DNA of 29,063 bases from NCBI GenBank assembly GCA_964531165.1, contig CAZHEA010000038.1, positions 1 through 29,063 on the forward strand, in the 5' to 3' direction. Both the position numbers and the translations under genes were made by a program. Shown here piece by piece: positions 8,608 to 16,540 of this stretch (positions are counted from its first letter, which is position 1; the number at the start of each line of letters is the position of its first letter). The notes under the pieces were generated by a model. It saw only the letters and a program-made list of their open reading frames with translations, searched no databases and was not told the origin of the DNA. The stretch is from SZUA-229 sp964531165. Its GTDB lineage: Bacteria; Pseudomonadota; Gammaproteobacteria; SZUA-229.

Positions 8608-8640
8608 ACTGGGTTCCAGCTAGAGTCATGCTGGGATGAC
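8608..8640. repeat. REP-like imperfect palindrome, copy 1
   Basis: The segment runs from CTGGGTTCCAGC to GCTGGGATGAC around an AT-rich centre. It resembles the widespread intergenic palindromes of the form TGGATTCC...GGAATGAC; the copy at 16821-16848 is closer to that form and a third lies at 9633-9657. This copy is diverged. Confidence 0.5.
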
Positions 8641-8717
8641 ATGTTTGCTTATTTTTAGTTAATGCCTGATAGCTCAGGAATTTTTTATTTTAAAGTGTCA
8701 AAACAACAGGGAGAAAA

Positions 8718-9059
8718 ATGATGGAAGAATTATATCATTACCGTGGATTCGTCACAAAAGTATACGATGGCGACACCATTACCGTCGATATTGACGTAGG
8801 TTTTCACATTACGATGAAAAAAGAGAAAGTTCGTCTGTCTCGAATTAATACCCCCGAAGTGCGAGGCCCGGAAAGATCTCAGGGAATTATTTCCAGAGAC
8901 TGGTTACGTGAACGAATTTTTGAAAAAGATATTCGACTGGTTACTGTTAAAGATAAAAAGGGCAAGTATGGTCGCTGGTTGGCAGATATCTGGATTGATA
9001 ATGTTTGTATCAATGATGAGTTAGTCAGTAAAGGCCTGGCTGAATATAAAGAGTATTAA
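8718..9059 (+). CDS. Small staphylococcal-nuclease-like (thermonuclease) protein
   Basis: This 113-residue single-domain nuclease belongs to the SNase/thermonuclease family. It opens with VYDGDTITVDID (residues 15-26, the calcium-binding strand with D17 and D19). The catalytic trio is visible as R39 in KVRLSRI, E47 in NTPEVRG and R86 in YGRWLADI; the spacing of 8 between the first two equals that of R35 and E43 in the staphylococcal enzyme. The end, LVSKGLAEYKEY, is the usual C-terminal helix. There is no signal peptide, so unlike secreted thermonucleases it would stay in the cytoplasm. A clear ribosome-binding site (GGGAG) precedes the start. The VOC gene follows 26 bases later, so the two may form an operon. 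Confidence 0.92.
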   Translation: MMEELYHYRGFVTKVYDGDTITVDIDVGFHITMKKEKVRLSRINTPEVRGPERSQGIISRDWLRERIFEKDIRLVTVKDKKGKYGRWLADIWIDNVCINDELVSKGLAEYKEY

Positions 9060-9085
9060 AATAATTTTAGACTAGATGGAAGACC

Positions 9086-9454
9086 ATGAGCGACCATGAA
9101 AAAATAAATTATGTTGAATTCCCGTCAAGAAATTTAGTGCAAACTAAAGTTTTTTTTAGGGATGTTTTTGGCTGGGAGTTTGTTGATTACGGACCTGAGT
9201 ATACGGCTTTTACCGGTGAGGGCCTGGATGGCGGTTTTTATCAGGCTGACTTGAGTTCTTCGTCAGTAAGCGGTGCAGCGTTGTTGGTGTTTTTTAGTCG
9301 GGATCTGGAGTCAACGCAGAAAAAAATAAAGGAAAATGGTGGTGTCATCATTAAACCCATTTTTAGTTTTCCGGGTGGGCGTCGATTTCATTTTACTGAG
9401 CCGGCCGTTGAAGATAAGGCGGGTAATGAGTTTGCGGTCTGGTCTTCGAGTTAA
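9086..9454 (+). CDS. VOC-superfamily (glyoxalase/bleomycin-resistance fold) protein
   Basis: This 122-residue single VOC module begins YVEFPSRNLVQTKVFFRDVFGWEF, the characteristic opening beta strand and helix of the fold. Later parts match the second beta-alpha unit: FSRDLESTQKKIKENGGVI near 73, and FTEPAVEDKAGNEFAVW at the end, where glutamate metal ligands usually lie. Single-module VOC proteins of this wording are mostly of unknown function; lyase, dioxygenase and antibiotic-binding roles exist in the superfamily. A GGAAG ribosome-binding site precedes the ATG. It follows the thermonuclease gene closely. No terminator is visible before the repeat at 9633. Confidence 0.85.
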   Translation: MSDHEKINYVEFPSRNLVQTKVFFRDVFGWEFVDYGPEYTAFTGEGLDGGFYQADLSSSSVSGAALLVFFSRDLESTQKKIKENGGVIIKPIFSFPGGRRFHFTEPAVEDKAGNEFAVWSSS

Positions 9455-9632
9455 GGAAGCCCGAGGGTGTGAGGCTGGCTTTAAGTCTATAGGTGTCGGT
9501 TTTTATGAATGCGGAAATCTACAAATTTTTAACGGGTGTTATATTAGCTTGTTTTTTCACGGCTGCCCCGTTAACTTTTCAAATAAGTACAGTTAAACGC
9601 TAACCTGAACATGAAAATTAATTTTATTACCC

Positions 9633-9657
9633 CGTCATACCTGCGAAGGCAATGACG
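9633..9657. repeat. REP-like imperfect palindrome, copy 2
   Basis: CGTCATACCT and AGGCAATGACG can pair as a hairpin with a small bulge and a GCGA loop. It lies between two convergent genes (VOC and SulP), about 35 bases past the SulP stop, where it may also help end transcription. It is related to the copies at 8608 and 16821. Confidence 0.5.
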
Positions 9658-9689
9658 ATGCTTTTTAAATTAACGTGACAGTAGTGATT

Positions 9690-11348
9690 TTATTTAAGTA
9701 GTTTTTTAGCCAGTACTAATGCGTCAATGCGTTTTGAAAAAATATGTCTGGCATCGAAATGCTTTAACACCTGTTGTTTTTTTAGTCGGTTTAATACGTC
9801 GTCTCCTGCTCCCACTAGCAACATATTTTTACCGGTTTCGATGGTGTTCTGGATGATATCATCGAGTGCACGGGTAGTGGAAAAATCAATAACCGGTACA
9901 TCCGTTAAGTCGAGTATCATTACTTTATAATCAATAACGCTGGCGTGACAACGAATCAATGCTTTGGCAGAGGTAAAACTCATCGGACCGCTTAAATGAA
10001 ACAGCAGTATCTGTTCATTGCTCTGCTTGAGAATTTCATTTTCTTTTTCTGTCAGCGGTATCTCGGTGGTTGAGCCGGTAATGGTACGCATTTGTTTTAT
10101 CTGCATTTCGGTAATGCGCTGCATAAATAAAAAGCTTGCGATAATCATGCCGATACCAAAGGCCAGTAGCAGGTCGATGGTGACGGTAATAATTAACACC
10201 GTAAACATTATGAATACACCGGCTTTCGGTGCATGGTGTAAATGTTTTAAATAATTCCAGTCGATAATATCGGTACCGACTTTAATTAATATACCGGCTA
10301 ATACCGCTTTGGGAATGTCACTGGCAAAACCGCCGGCTCCGAGTACGATGATCAGTAATATGATACTGTGCAGTGCGCCGGAAATGGGGGTTCGTCCACC
10401 GGCTTTTACATTAACCACGGTGCGCATAGTAGCACCGGCACCGGGGAGACCACCGAATAGTCCGGCGAACGTATTGCCGATACCCTGACCAATAAGTTCG
10501 CGGTCGGGTTTGTGCTGGCTGCGGGTTATGCTGTCTGCTACCAGAGAGGTTAATAGTGAATCTATTGCCCCCAGTCCGGCCAATGTCAGGCCGGAGGCAA
10601 TCATTTGCAGTGCCAGTGTGCTGTCGATTGTCGGCAGGTGAAAGTCTGGAAATCCGGTGGGGATGTCGCCAATAATAGGGGTGCTGCCTTCAGCAAAAAA
10701 AAGCAGATAAGACAGTGTGCCAATAACTAATGCGAGTAAAGGTGAGGGTACAAGCTTGCACAATTTAGGCAATAAAATCGGACCGCCAAATACCACGGCC
10801 AGTGCAATGCCACCCAGTATTAGCGAGTTTAAGTCAAAGCTGCTGATATAGGCAGGAATGTGTTGTGCGGCCTGCAGTGGATTAGAATCGGCAACATGGC
10901 CTAATAGCGGGCCAAACTGTAATAGTATAATGATAACCCCGATACCACTCATAAATCCGGATACCACCGGGTGGGGGACCAGCTCAATATACTTACCAAA
11001 TTTTAATAAACCAAAGGCAATCTGAAATAAACCGCCCAGTACTACAACGGCAAATGCCAGCGCCGCTCCTCTGGCCGGGTCATCGGGAAACATCGCGGTG
11101 TATTGAATAAATATCGCCGCCATCACTACTGTCATCGGGCCGGTGGGGCCGGATACCTGTGCGGGGGTGCCACCTAAAAGAGCTGCAAAAAAGCCGACAA
11201 AAATAGCGCCATACATGCCTGCGATTGGGCCGGCACCGGATGCCACGCCCATTGACATTGCTAGCGGCAGGGCGACTACGGCTGCAGTTAAACCACCGTA
11301 AATGTCACCACGAATATTATTAAAGTGTAAACCGTTGACGTAGCTCAT
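9690..11348 (-). CDS. SulP-family anion transporter with STAS domain, probable bicarbonate transporter
   Basis: This 552-residue integral membrane protein imports an inorganic anion. The SulP core (about 1-420) shows the family signature in its first helices: GDIYGGLTAAVVALPLAMS near residue 14 and GTPAQVSGPTGPMTVV near 60. Many further hydrophobic segments follow, and GLFGGLPGAGATMRTVVN near 295 is another SulP landmark. The C-terminal STAS domain (about 440-550) contains VMILDLTDVPVIDFSTTRAL, with the usual Asp-Phe-Ser loop. SulP members carry sulfate, bicarbonate or dicarboxylates. The divergent neighbour is a carbonic anhydrase, which favours bicarbonate, as in BicA, but sequence alone does not prove the substrate. 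The start is preceded by GAGG. Confidence 0.93.
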   Translation of the reverse strand: MSYVNGLHFNNIRGDIYGGLTAAVVALPLAMSMGVASGAGPIAGMYGAIFVGFFAALLGGTPAQVSGPTGPMTVVMAAIFIQYTAMFPDDPARGAALAFAVVVLGGLFQIAFGLLKFGKYIELVPHPVVSGFMSGIGVIIILLQFGPLLGHVADSNPLQAAQHIPAYISSFDLNSLILGGIALAVVFGGPILLPKLCKLVPSPLLALVIGTLSYLLFFAEGSTPIIGDIPTGFPDFHLPTIDSTLALQMIASGLTLAGLGAIDSLLTSLVADSITRSQHKPDRELIGQGIGNTFAGLFGGLPGAGATMRTVVNVKAGGRTPISGALHSIILLIIVLGAGGFASDIPKAVLAGILIKVGTDIIDWNYLKHLHHAPKAGVFIMFTVLIITVTIDLLLAFGIGMIIASFLFMQRITEMQIKQMRTITGSTTEIPLTEKENEILKQSNEQILLFHLSGPMSFTSAKALIRCHASVIDYKVMILDLTDVPVIDFSTTRALDDIIQNTIETGKNMLLVGAGDDVLNRLKKQQVLKHFDARHIFSKRIDALVLAKKLLK

Positions 11349-11518
11349 GAATTCTTAATGGCCTCTTGTGGTGCGATTTCTATACTGATGTCGATTGGCA
11401 AACTATCTTATAGTGAGTCCATCAGATTATCCATACTCTGGCATCGATAAATATGTATTGTGATTTTAGTCACTTAGCATAGAATGTGCTCCTGTCATTT
11501 AAGCTTCAGGGCAGTATT

Positions 11519-12115
11519 TTGAGCACATTAAAACATCTATTCGACGCCAATTTAAAATGGGCGAATTCAATAAAAGCCAAAAATCCGGACTATTTCTCAG
11601 ATTTATCACATCAGCAATCCCCCGAATACTTATGGATAGGATGCTCTGATAGCAGAGTGCCGGCAAATCAGATAATTAATTTACCCCCGGGTGAAGTATT
11701 CGTGCATCGAAATATTGCCAATGTGGTGGTACACACTGACTTAAACTGTTTATCGGTGATTCAATATGCGGTGGATATTTTAAAAGTGAAGCACATAATT
11801 GTTTGTGGGCATTATGGCTGCGGTGGTATAAAAGCGGCGTTAGAAAATCAGCAGCATGGATTAATCGATAACTGGTTACGTCATATAAAAGATGTAAAGC
11901 GTTTTAATGTGGATCGCTTTGAAGGCCTGGATCACCAACAACAACTGAATCTATTATGTGAGTTGAATGTAGAAGAGCAGGTAAACAATATCTCTAACAC
12001 TAGCATTATTCAGGATAGCTGGAAAAAAGGCCGCGACTTAACCATACATGGCTGGATTTATGATATTAACAATGGCATTTTAAAAGATCTGGTAGCCGAG
12101 GTCAGCAGTCTTTAA
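11519..12115 (+). CDS. can: Beta-carbonic anhydrase, Can type
   Basis: This zinc enzyme interconverts carbon dioxide and bicarbonate in the cytoplasm. The first ligand block is WIGCSDSRVP and the second is CGHYGCGG. With the TTG at 11519 as start, these give C42, D44, R46, H98 and C101, exactly the numbering of E. coli Can, which strongly supports that start. It yields 198 residues, somewhat shorter than E. coli Can (220) because the C-terminal tail is missing. The frame also stays open up to a GTG at 11486, which would add 11 residues with no ribosome-binding site. NCLSVIQYAVDILKVKHIIV and the C-terminal TIHGWIYDINNG are family landmarks. It diverges from the SulP gene over about 170 bases. 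Confidence 0.96.
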   Translation: MSTLKHLFDANLKWANSIKAKNPDYFSDLSHQQSPEYLWIGCSDSRVPANQIINLPPGEVFVHRNIANVVVHTDLNCLSVIQYAVDILKVKHIIVCGHYGCGGIKAALENQQHGLIDNWLRHIKDVKRFNVDRFEGLDHQQQLNLLCELNVEEQVNNISNTSIIQDSWKKGRDLTIHGWIYDINNGILKDLVAEVSSL

Positions 12116-12422
12116 GTTGAGGCCCTGGACGCTGGCATTGCCAGCAGATTTCAAAGCTTGTCGGATTTTTTTCATGGCAGTAGCTGCATTCCCAGTTACT
12201 GGTATTGTCCGCCGTGTTGATTTCTTTGATTAGCTGAATGGCTTTATCATATTCGCTGTCTTCATCAACCCATAGTTCCAGCCAGGTGTCCAGAGGTGAT
12301 AGATCTCCTGCAGCACCTGCAATATATTCATTTTTGAATAGAGTCTTAATACCGGCATTTTCAATAATATTTTTTATATTGTTAACAATAAAACGATTCT
12401 CATGGGCGAAAATTAGTTTCAT
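12102..12422 (-). CDS. DUF2007-like protein with C-terminal zinc ribbon
   Basis: This small protein has about 106 residues. The first 70 residues (MKLIFAHENRFIVNNIKNIIENAGI, then WLELWVDEDSEYDKAIQLI) have the beta-alpha-beta layout of DUF2007, sometimes called a putative signal-transducing protein and related in fold to ACT or PII-like modules. The C-terminus carries a zinc ribbon of RanBP2-like wording: WECSYCHEKNP, then FEICWQCQRPGP, giving two Cys-X2-Cys pairs. The function is unknown. The longest frame starts at a TTG (12428), but the ATG at 12422 fits the family better. Its 3' end overlaps the end of can by 14 bases, tail to tail. It is the last of three closely packed minus-strand genes. 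Confidence 0.85.
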   Translation of the reverse strand: MKLIFAHENRFIVNNIKNIIENAGIKTLFKNEYIAGAAGDLSPLDTWLELWVDEDSEYDKAIQLIKEINTADNTSNWECSYCHEKNPTSFEICWQCQRPGPQLKDC

Positions 12423-12428
12423 AGACAA

Positions 12429-12710
12429 CTACTTGCTACTCGAGCCCCATATTTTAGCCACAGCCCGGTCGTTACCAATTACGCCAATTAATAAGCTTAA
12501 TAACCCCGCGCCTCCAAAGACCAGCACCGGAATAAAATAACCGATATCTTCACCCCGTGATAAAACAAAAACTAATCCCCCCAGTCCGCTGAACAGTACG
12601 CCCATTACGATTAAGATAACCCGATGAGATTTTTGATATAAATACGTTTCCTGACCCGATTCAAAAACATTTAAAATCGGTGAGAACAGGTTTCTGAAAA
12701 CAGATTTCAT
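12429..12710 (-). CDS. Small membrane protein with two predicted helices
   Basis: This is a 93-residue protein of unknown function. After a basic, amphipathic first 30 residues come two hydrophobic segments: VILIVMGVLFSGLGGLVFVL (about 30-49) and IPVLVFGGAGLLSLLIGVIG (about 58-77). The tail is short and polar (DRAVAKIWGSSSK). The hydrophobic helices and short loop suggest a hairpin in the inner membrane. The ATG at 12710 lies one base past the yaeQ stop codon, and the next gene starts within a few bases of its own stop, so the three are likely co-transcribed. A longer frame reaches back into yaeQ to 12767, but that would overlap it heavily and is rejected. A GGGAA upstream of the ATG could be the ribosome-binding site. 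Confidence 0.75.
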   Translation of the reverse strand: MKSVFRNLFSPILNVFESGQETYLYQKSHRVILIVMGVLFSGLGGLVFVLSRGEDIGYFIPVLVFGGAGLLSLLIGVIGNDRAVAKIWGSSSK

Positions 12711-12711
12711 A

Positions 12712-13248
12712 TTATTGGTTTCCCAGTTCCTGCCAGGCAATATCACATTCGCCCAGACTGGTTGCAATATAAGCTGAGTTTCCGGTGATGGTTACCGAAA
12801 AACTCATTGTTCGTTCAGCTAGTTTAGCCAGACTTAAAATATCACTCCATTTAAAACGGAAATATGATGCGTTTAACCGTGTAAATTTATCTGCATCCTG
12901 TTCCCACCATACATCAGACTTGGTGTTAAAACTGTAAACTCTAACGGATTGCGATATTCGGCTGGCTTTTTTTATTCTGTCTACTGTGGGTTCACCTATA
13001 TCTATCCACTGAGCGATTTGTTCATCGAGTGTTTTTTCCCAGATATCCGGTTCTTCAACTTCGCACAGGCCTTTTGTAAATTTCAGGTGTTCACAGGCAT
13101 TTATACAATAGGCTAAAACACGCGTCATCATGCGTTCGGTTGTTTCTGAAGGATGTTGTGCAATGGTTAAATTCAGGCTGTCGTAATAATCCCTATTCAG
13201 ATCGGATAAGGAAATTTTAAATTTGAAAATAGTGGGTTTAATTGCCAC
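12712..13248 (-). CDS. yaeQ: YaeQ-family protein
   Basis: The 178 residues align with E. coli YaeQ along the whole length. The landmarks are KPTIFKFKISLSDLNRDYY at the start, HPSETTERMMTRVLAYC near 32, WIDIGEPTVDRIKKASR near 81, VWWEQ near 112 and the C-terminal AERTMSFSVTI. The fold belongs to the PD-(D/E)XK nuclease superfamily, and the Glu and Asp in LCEVEEPDIW and DIGEP fit that core; E. coli YaeQ was once linked to RfaH suppression, but its function remains uncertain. The start codon is GTG (13248), supported by alignment of the first residues with the family. It leads a run of three minus-strand genes. Confidence 0.92.
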   Translation of the reverse strand: MAIKPTIFKFKISLSDLNRDYYDSLNLTIAQHPSETTERMMTRVLAYCINACEHLKFTKGLCEVEEPDIWEKTLDEQIAQWIDIGEPTVDRIKKASRISQSVRVYSFNTKSDVWWEQDADKFTRLNASYFRFKWSDILSLAKLAERTMSFSVTITGNSAYIATSLGECDIAWQELGNQ

Positions 13249-13393
13249 AGAAGTTGACTCACGGTGTGTATGTTAATTAACGCTATTGTACCTTAGTTAT
13301 AGCAGGTTAGTTGTTATTCAGTGCTATGACTGAAGAAAAAGATGGTAATCTCTATTTGTTATTTCCCAGCCTTTTTCTTACCTGTTTAGTGAT

Positions 13394-13825
13394 TTATCTT
13401 TCAGGCCATAAGGTAGAATCACTATCAGTCAATACGCCAAAATTTATATGTTTCAACTTGTCATATTCAAATTGCAGCTCCAACCATGAATTATTAAATG
13501 TGATTGACTGATAGCTGCCATAATCTTCTACATGCGGTAATTCACCTAGAATCTGGGTGAGGCGGGTGATGATTTCTACCTGCGACATATCCCAGGGTGA
13601 AAACTCAGAAAACTGTATGCTGTTATTATTCGTTTCGATCCAGCTTAGTCGATGGTTATTGTCTTTTTCAAACTTCAACGTTATTTCTAATGAGTTATAC
13701 AGCAGGAAGGTGTCTTCATACTCATCCTGGTATTTTTTATCGGGTTTTCCCTGAATGCTAATGGCATCTTCTTCGTTGATGCCGAATGTGAACGGCATGA
13801 CGCCTTTTCCAATTTCTATTTTCAT
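13394..13825 (-). CDS. Uncharacterised 143-residue acidic protein
   Basis: I cannot place this protein in a family I know. It is soluble and rich in acidic and aromatic residues. The opening IEIGKGVMPFTFGINEED and following DKKYQDEYEDTFLLYN suggest a small alpha/beta domain. The body then alternates short strands (SLEITLKFEK, SITFNNSWLELQFEY) with polar turns. There is no signal peptide, membrane helix or cysteine. Small acidic proteins of this kind include contact-inhibition immunity proteins, but no toxin gene lies nearby, so that idea has no support here. The ATG has a GGAG about a dozen bases upstream. It stands alone, opposite in strand to the next gene. Confidence 0.7.
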   Translation of the reverse strand: MKIEIGKGVMPFTFGINEEDAISIQGKPDKKYQDEYEDTFLLYNSLEITLKFEKDNNHRLSWIETNNNSIQFSEFSPWDMSQVEIITRLTQILGELPHVEDYGSYQSITFNNSWLELQFEYDKLKHINFGVLTDSDSTLWPER

Positions 13826-14013
13826 AATTATTCACGACTCCGTATTTTGAATATATTTTATTAATGTGATGCTAAAGGGCCTGATATCAAATGTAAATGC
13901 TTTAATCGGAAAACTCATTGTCTTCATAGAAAGGCATAAGTGAGGTTTGAGATGTTTAGGAATTATCTACTATAATCTAATTTAGCTAAAACAGTTAACT
14001 GGTTATTTGTGTT

Positions 14014-15555
14014 ATGAGTAAAGTAGTAGAGAAAAAGTCAGTAGATCCTGATTTGCCTGAAATTACTGTTTATGCTGATCTTAATTGTCCTTATTGTTAT
14101 GCCTTAAATGAGCGTCTTGAAAATATGGGTGTTGCAGAAGCGGTTAACTGGTTGCCGGTTGAGCACGCTCCAGATCTCTATAAATACAATTTTACCAATG
14201 TCGATAAACAACAACTGATCAATGAAGTTGAAGATGTATTGGCTAAGGCGCCAGAGATTGCGCTTAAAGTGCCGCCAACCCGGCCGAATAGTTGTCAGGC
14301 GAGCAAGTTGCTTGCAACAATAATAGAGCATCATCCTGAAATGTCTGTTGTATTTCGAACCACTGTGTACAGAGCGCTCTGGCAGAAGGGTGATGATATT
14401 TCAGATGCTAAAGTGTTGAATAATATATTAGTGTCTATTGGTTTACCTGATCTTGAGGTTCCTCAAAATTCTGAAAAACAGTTACTAATATGGCATAAAG
14501 CATGGGAGCAGGGATACTTCGCACGAAATATTCCAAGCATGGAGTCAACTGCTGGATTTAAATTACTGGGTTTTCCGCCATTGGCGCAACTTAAACAGTT
14601 TATAAAAACAGGTGTTGCTAAAGTAAGTGACTTTAAAGATGCATCCTGTGTATTATCTGAGCGTTATTCAATTGCTGTTATTTCGAATGCAGCAGATAGC
14701 TGGCCACAGCCAGGATTACTAGAAGCCGTATCACATTATCATTATTATTCATCTGTAGATTCTCTTTGTGATATATCACAGCCAGCTGAAAAGTTGGATA
14801 TGATCATTATGAACAATCCGCATAATAATGTGATTGAAAATATAAGAATATTAAAAGATTTTCAATTGACTCAATATGTTCCGATTGTTTTATTGACCGA
14901 TAATGATGACATACAAATATCAGCATATCGTGCAGGGGTTTCTGATATTGCCAGTTATGATATTAATGGGGAAATACTCGGTCATAAGATGGTGCAAATA
15001 CTGCGCACTAAAAGAAGTGGTGATAAATTATTCAAAATTTCCAGAATTGATTTTTTAACCGGTTTATATAATCGTAGAGAATTTGATGCAGCAATTGAGC
15101 GAGAATGGCGGCAGGCGCATCGTGAGAAAAAAACATTAAGTCTGTTAATGATAGATATAGATAGTTTTAAATTATTTAATGACACTTACGGGCACAGTAT
15201 GGGAGACGAAGTGTTAAGGCGATTTTCTCAAATAATAGAGTCATGTGTTAACCGTCCAACTGACCTTGCTGTGCGTTATGGAGGAGAAGAATTCGCCGTA
15301 ATTTTACCAAATGTTGATATAGAAGGGGCGAAGCATGTTGCGGAGTTAATACGTTCGCAAACTGAGGTACATGATATCAAACACCGCACGTCACCAGTAA
15401 AGCCTCATTTAACTATTAGCATCGGTGTAGCAGAAATCGGGGTTAGCGGTGAGATTTCAATATCAGAGCTGATTGATAATGCAGACAGGGCACTTTATAG
15501 AGCAAAAGAAAAAGGCCGAAATCAGGTGTTTTCTGACGCCAGTCATAATCAATAA
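14014..15555 (+). CDS. DsbA/FrnE-like thiol domain fused to a degenerate receiver and a GGDEF diguanylate cyclase
   Basis: This 513-residue cytoplasmic protein has three parts. Residues 15-200 form a DsbA/FrnE-like thioredoxin fold: strand EITVYADL runs into the CPYC motif (C25, C28), and NIPS at 172-175 gives a candidate cis-proline (P174). Residues 216-332 look like a response-regulator receiver, but the phospho-acceptor position is Asn267 (MIIMNNP) and the conserved Lys is replaced by Tyr (IASYDING), so it is probably not phosphorylated. Residues 343-505 form a GGDEF domain with DFLTGLYNRREF, MIDIDSFKLFND, an intact GGEEF active site (423-427) and an RxxD inhibitory site (R414, D417). The enzyme should make cyclic-di-GMP and be product-inhibited. 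Control by thiol redox state or client binding is inference. The gene is monocistronic. Confidence 0.9.
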   Translation: MSKVVEKKSVDPDLPEITVYADLNCPYCYALNERLENMGVAEAVNWLPVEHAPDLYKYNFTNVDKQQLINEVEDVLAKAPEIALKVPPTRPNSCQASKLLATIIEHHPEMSVVFRTTVYRALWQKGDDISDAKVLNNILVSIGLPDLEVPQNSEKQLLIWHKAWEQGYFARNIPSMESTAGFKLLGFPPLAQLKQFIKTGVAKVSDFKDASCVLSERYSIAVISNAADSWPQPGLLEAVSHYHYYSSVDSLCDISQPAEKLDMIIMNNPHNNVIENIRILKDFQLTQYVPIVLLTDNDDIQISAYRAGVSDIASYDINGEILGHKMVQILRTKRSGDKLFKISRIDFLTGLYNRREFDAAIEREWRQAHREKKTLSLLMIDIDSFKLFNDTYGHSMGDEVLRRFSQIIESCVNRPTDLAVRYGGEEFAVILPNVDIEGAKHVAELIRSQTEVHDIKHRTSPVKPHLTISIGVAEIGVSGEISISELIDNADRALYRAKEKGRNQVFSDASHNQ

Positions 15556-15662
15556 ATTTCTGATATTTCAATTACATCAAACGTGTCTATTATAGCCGGG
15601 TTGGTGAATTATGCAGTTACACAGAGTTATTTACACCTCCTACACAACCAGACAGGGTTAAT

Positions 15663-16070
15663 TTAACTGTTATTTGTATTGACCTCAGCCCATGCAATGG
15701 CCTTGTTTATATCTTTAAAAACACGCATTTTTTTACTGGAACTCAAACCCATATTTCTCAGTGTTCCATACATTCTTGCCAATGCAAAGGCTCGGTTTGA
15801 ATTGACAACAAAGGCTAGTTTTTTATAGGTAAAGAGGTGATCAGTTTTTGAAGCGGTACGGCCAATTTTTAACAGTCCGTCTATGGTTAATTTAATTATA
15901 GCGGCATTTCGTATATCAAATATCTCATTGTAATTAATGTAATCAGCTTTACACTGAATATCTTTTTGATATTTTTGTAAGATTGCAATGAATTCAGAAT
16001 CTGTAACATCACCATCCCATGTGGTGATAATAAGACTGGCTTCGTCATCTATGTGATGTTTAGCGGGCAT
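15663..16070 (-). CDS. SpoIIAA/STAS-like single-domain protein
   Basis: This 135-residue soluble protein starts with strands LIITTWDGDVTDSEFIAIL, then has an aspartate-containing segment (NEIFDIRNAAIIKLTIDGL) and ends in RVFKDINKAIAWAEV. This order of strands and helices, with a final tryptophan-containing helix after FKD, is the pattern of small SpoIIAA-like/SEC14-type STAS proteins widespread in proteobacteria. Their function is unknown. The serine that is phosphorylated in true anti-sigma-factor antagonists is not obvious here. It is convergent with the GGDEF fusion gene (108 bases between stop codons). No ribosome-binding site is clear at the ATG. The family call is moderate. Confidence 0.75.
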   Translation of the reverse strand: MPAKHHIDDEASLIITTWDGDVTDSEFIAILQKYQKDIQCKADYINYNEIFDIRNAAIIKLTIDGLLKIGRTASKTDHLFTYKKLAFVVNSNRAFALARMYGTLRNMGLSSSKKMRVFKDINKAIAWAEVNTNNS

Positions 16071-16540
16071 ACTTGTGATGTTTATTTATAAATTTCATTA
16101 TTGTTTTTAGCTAATGTTATTGTCGCGGCACTAAAAATTAAGCATAAAAATATATGTGGCTACTATATTACTCATAATTATAGAGGGTATAATGCCATAA
16201 ATGTCTATAAAGAGGAAAAATAGTTGTCAATTCTGGCAATGGTTTTATTAATAATGTGGCTAATAACATCACAGGATGGATGTTGTTTGTGACAAGTACA
16301 TCCTTTATGACTGGAGGGGCAGAGTAATACGTTTTCTCGTCGATGATGGTTTCTACTGTGGTGTAGTGCTTATAGTCTTCGATATTATGGCGGTATCATA
16401 CGCAGATTAGTTTATTGTGGTATGTATTGTGTCGTCTTTTAGCTCCATGGTCTCCAGATTTAAGTTTATTTCTAACTTCCATGTTCTCGTCTCCCTGTTG
16501 CGTGTTTGCGCCTTCTTTGAAGCGCTGTCGGGTCATTTTA
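16071..16540. other. 470-base gene-free stretch
   Basis: I see no credible gene here. A 35-codon open stretch around 16215-16325 has protein-like wording but lacks a start codon. GGATG and CATCC segments near 16273 and 16300 could form a weak hairpin. The stretch separates the 3' end of the Cys-rich CWC gene from the start of the SpoIIAA-like gene and must hold the promoter of the latter. Confidence 0.5.

Noticed and set aside
8307..8642. 111-codon minus-strand frame at the end of rhlE
   Set aside because: The Phe-Gly repeats in it are merely the complement of the helicase's Lys-Pro repeats.
9336..9596. 86-codon plus-strand frame overlapping the VOC gene
   Set aside because: It lies largely inside the VOC gene in another frame, has no ribosome-binding site and reads like frame-shifted coding sequence.
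12711..12767. Longer N-terminus for the two-helix membrane protein
   Set aside because: It would overlap yaeQ by 56 bases, while the ATG at 12710 sits right after the yaeQ stop with a possible ribosome-binding site.
16200..16330. Protein-like open stretch of about 35 codons
   Set aside because: It has no start codon or ribosome-binding site and is too short to judge; possibly chance or a decayed gene.
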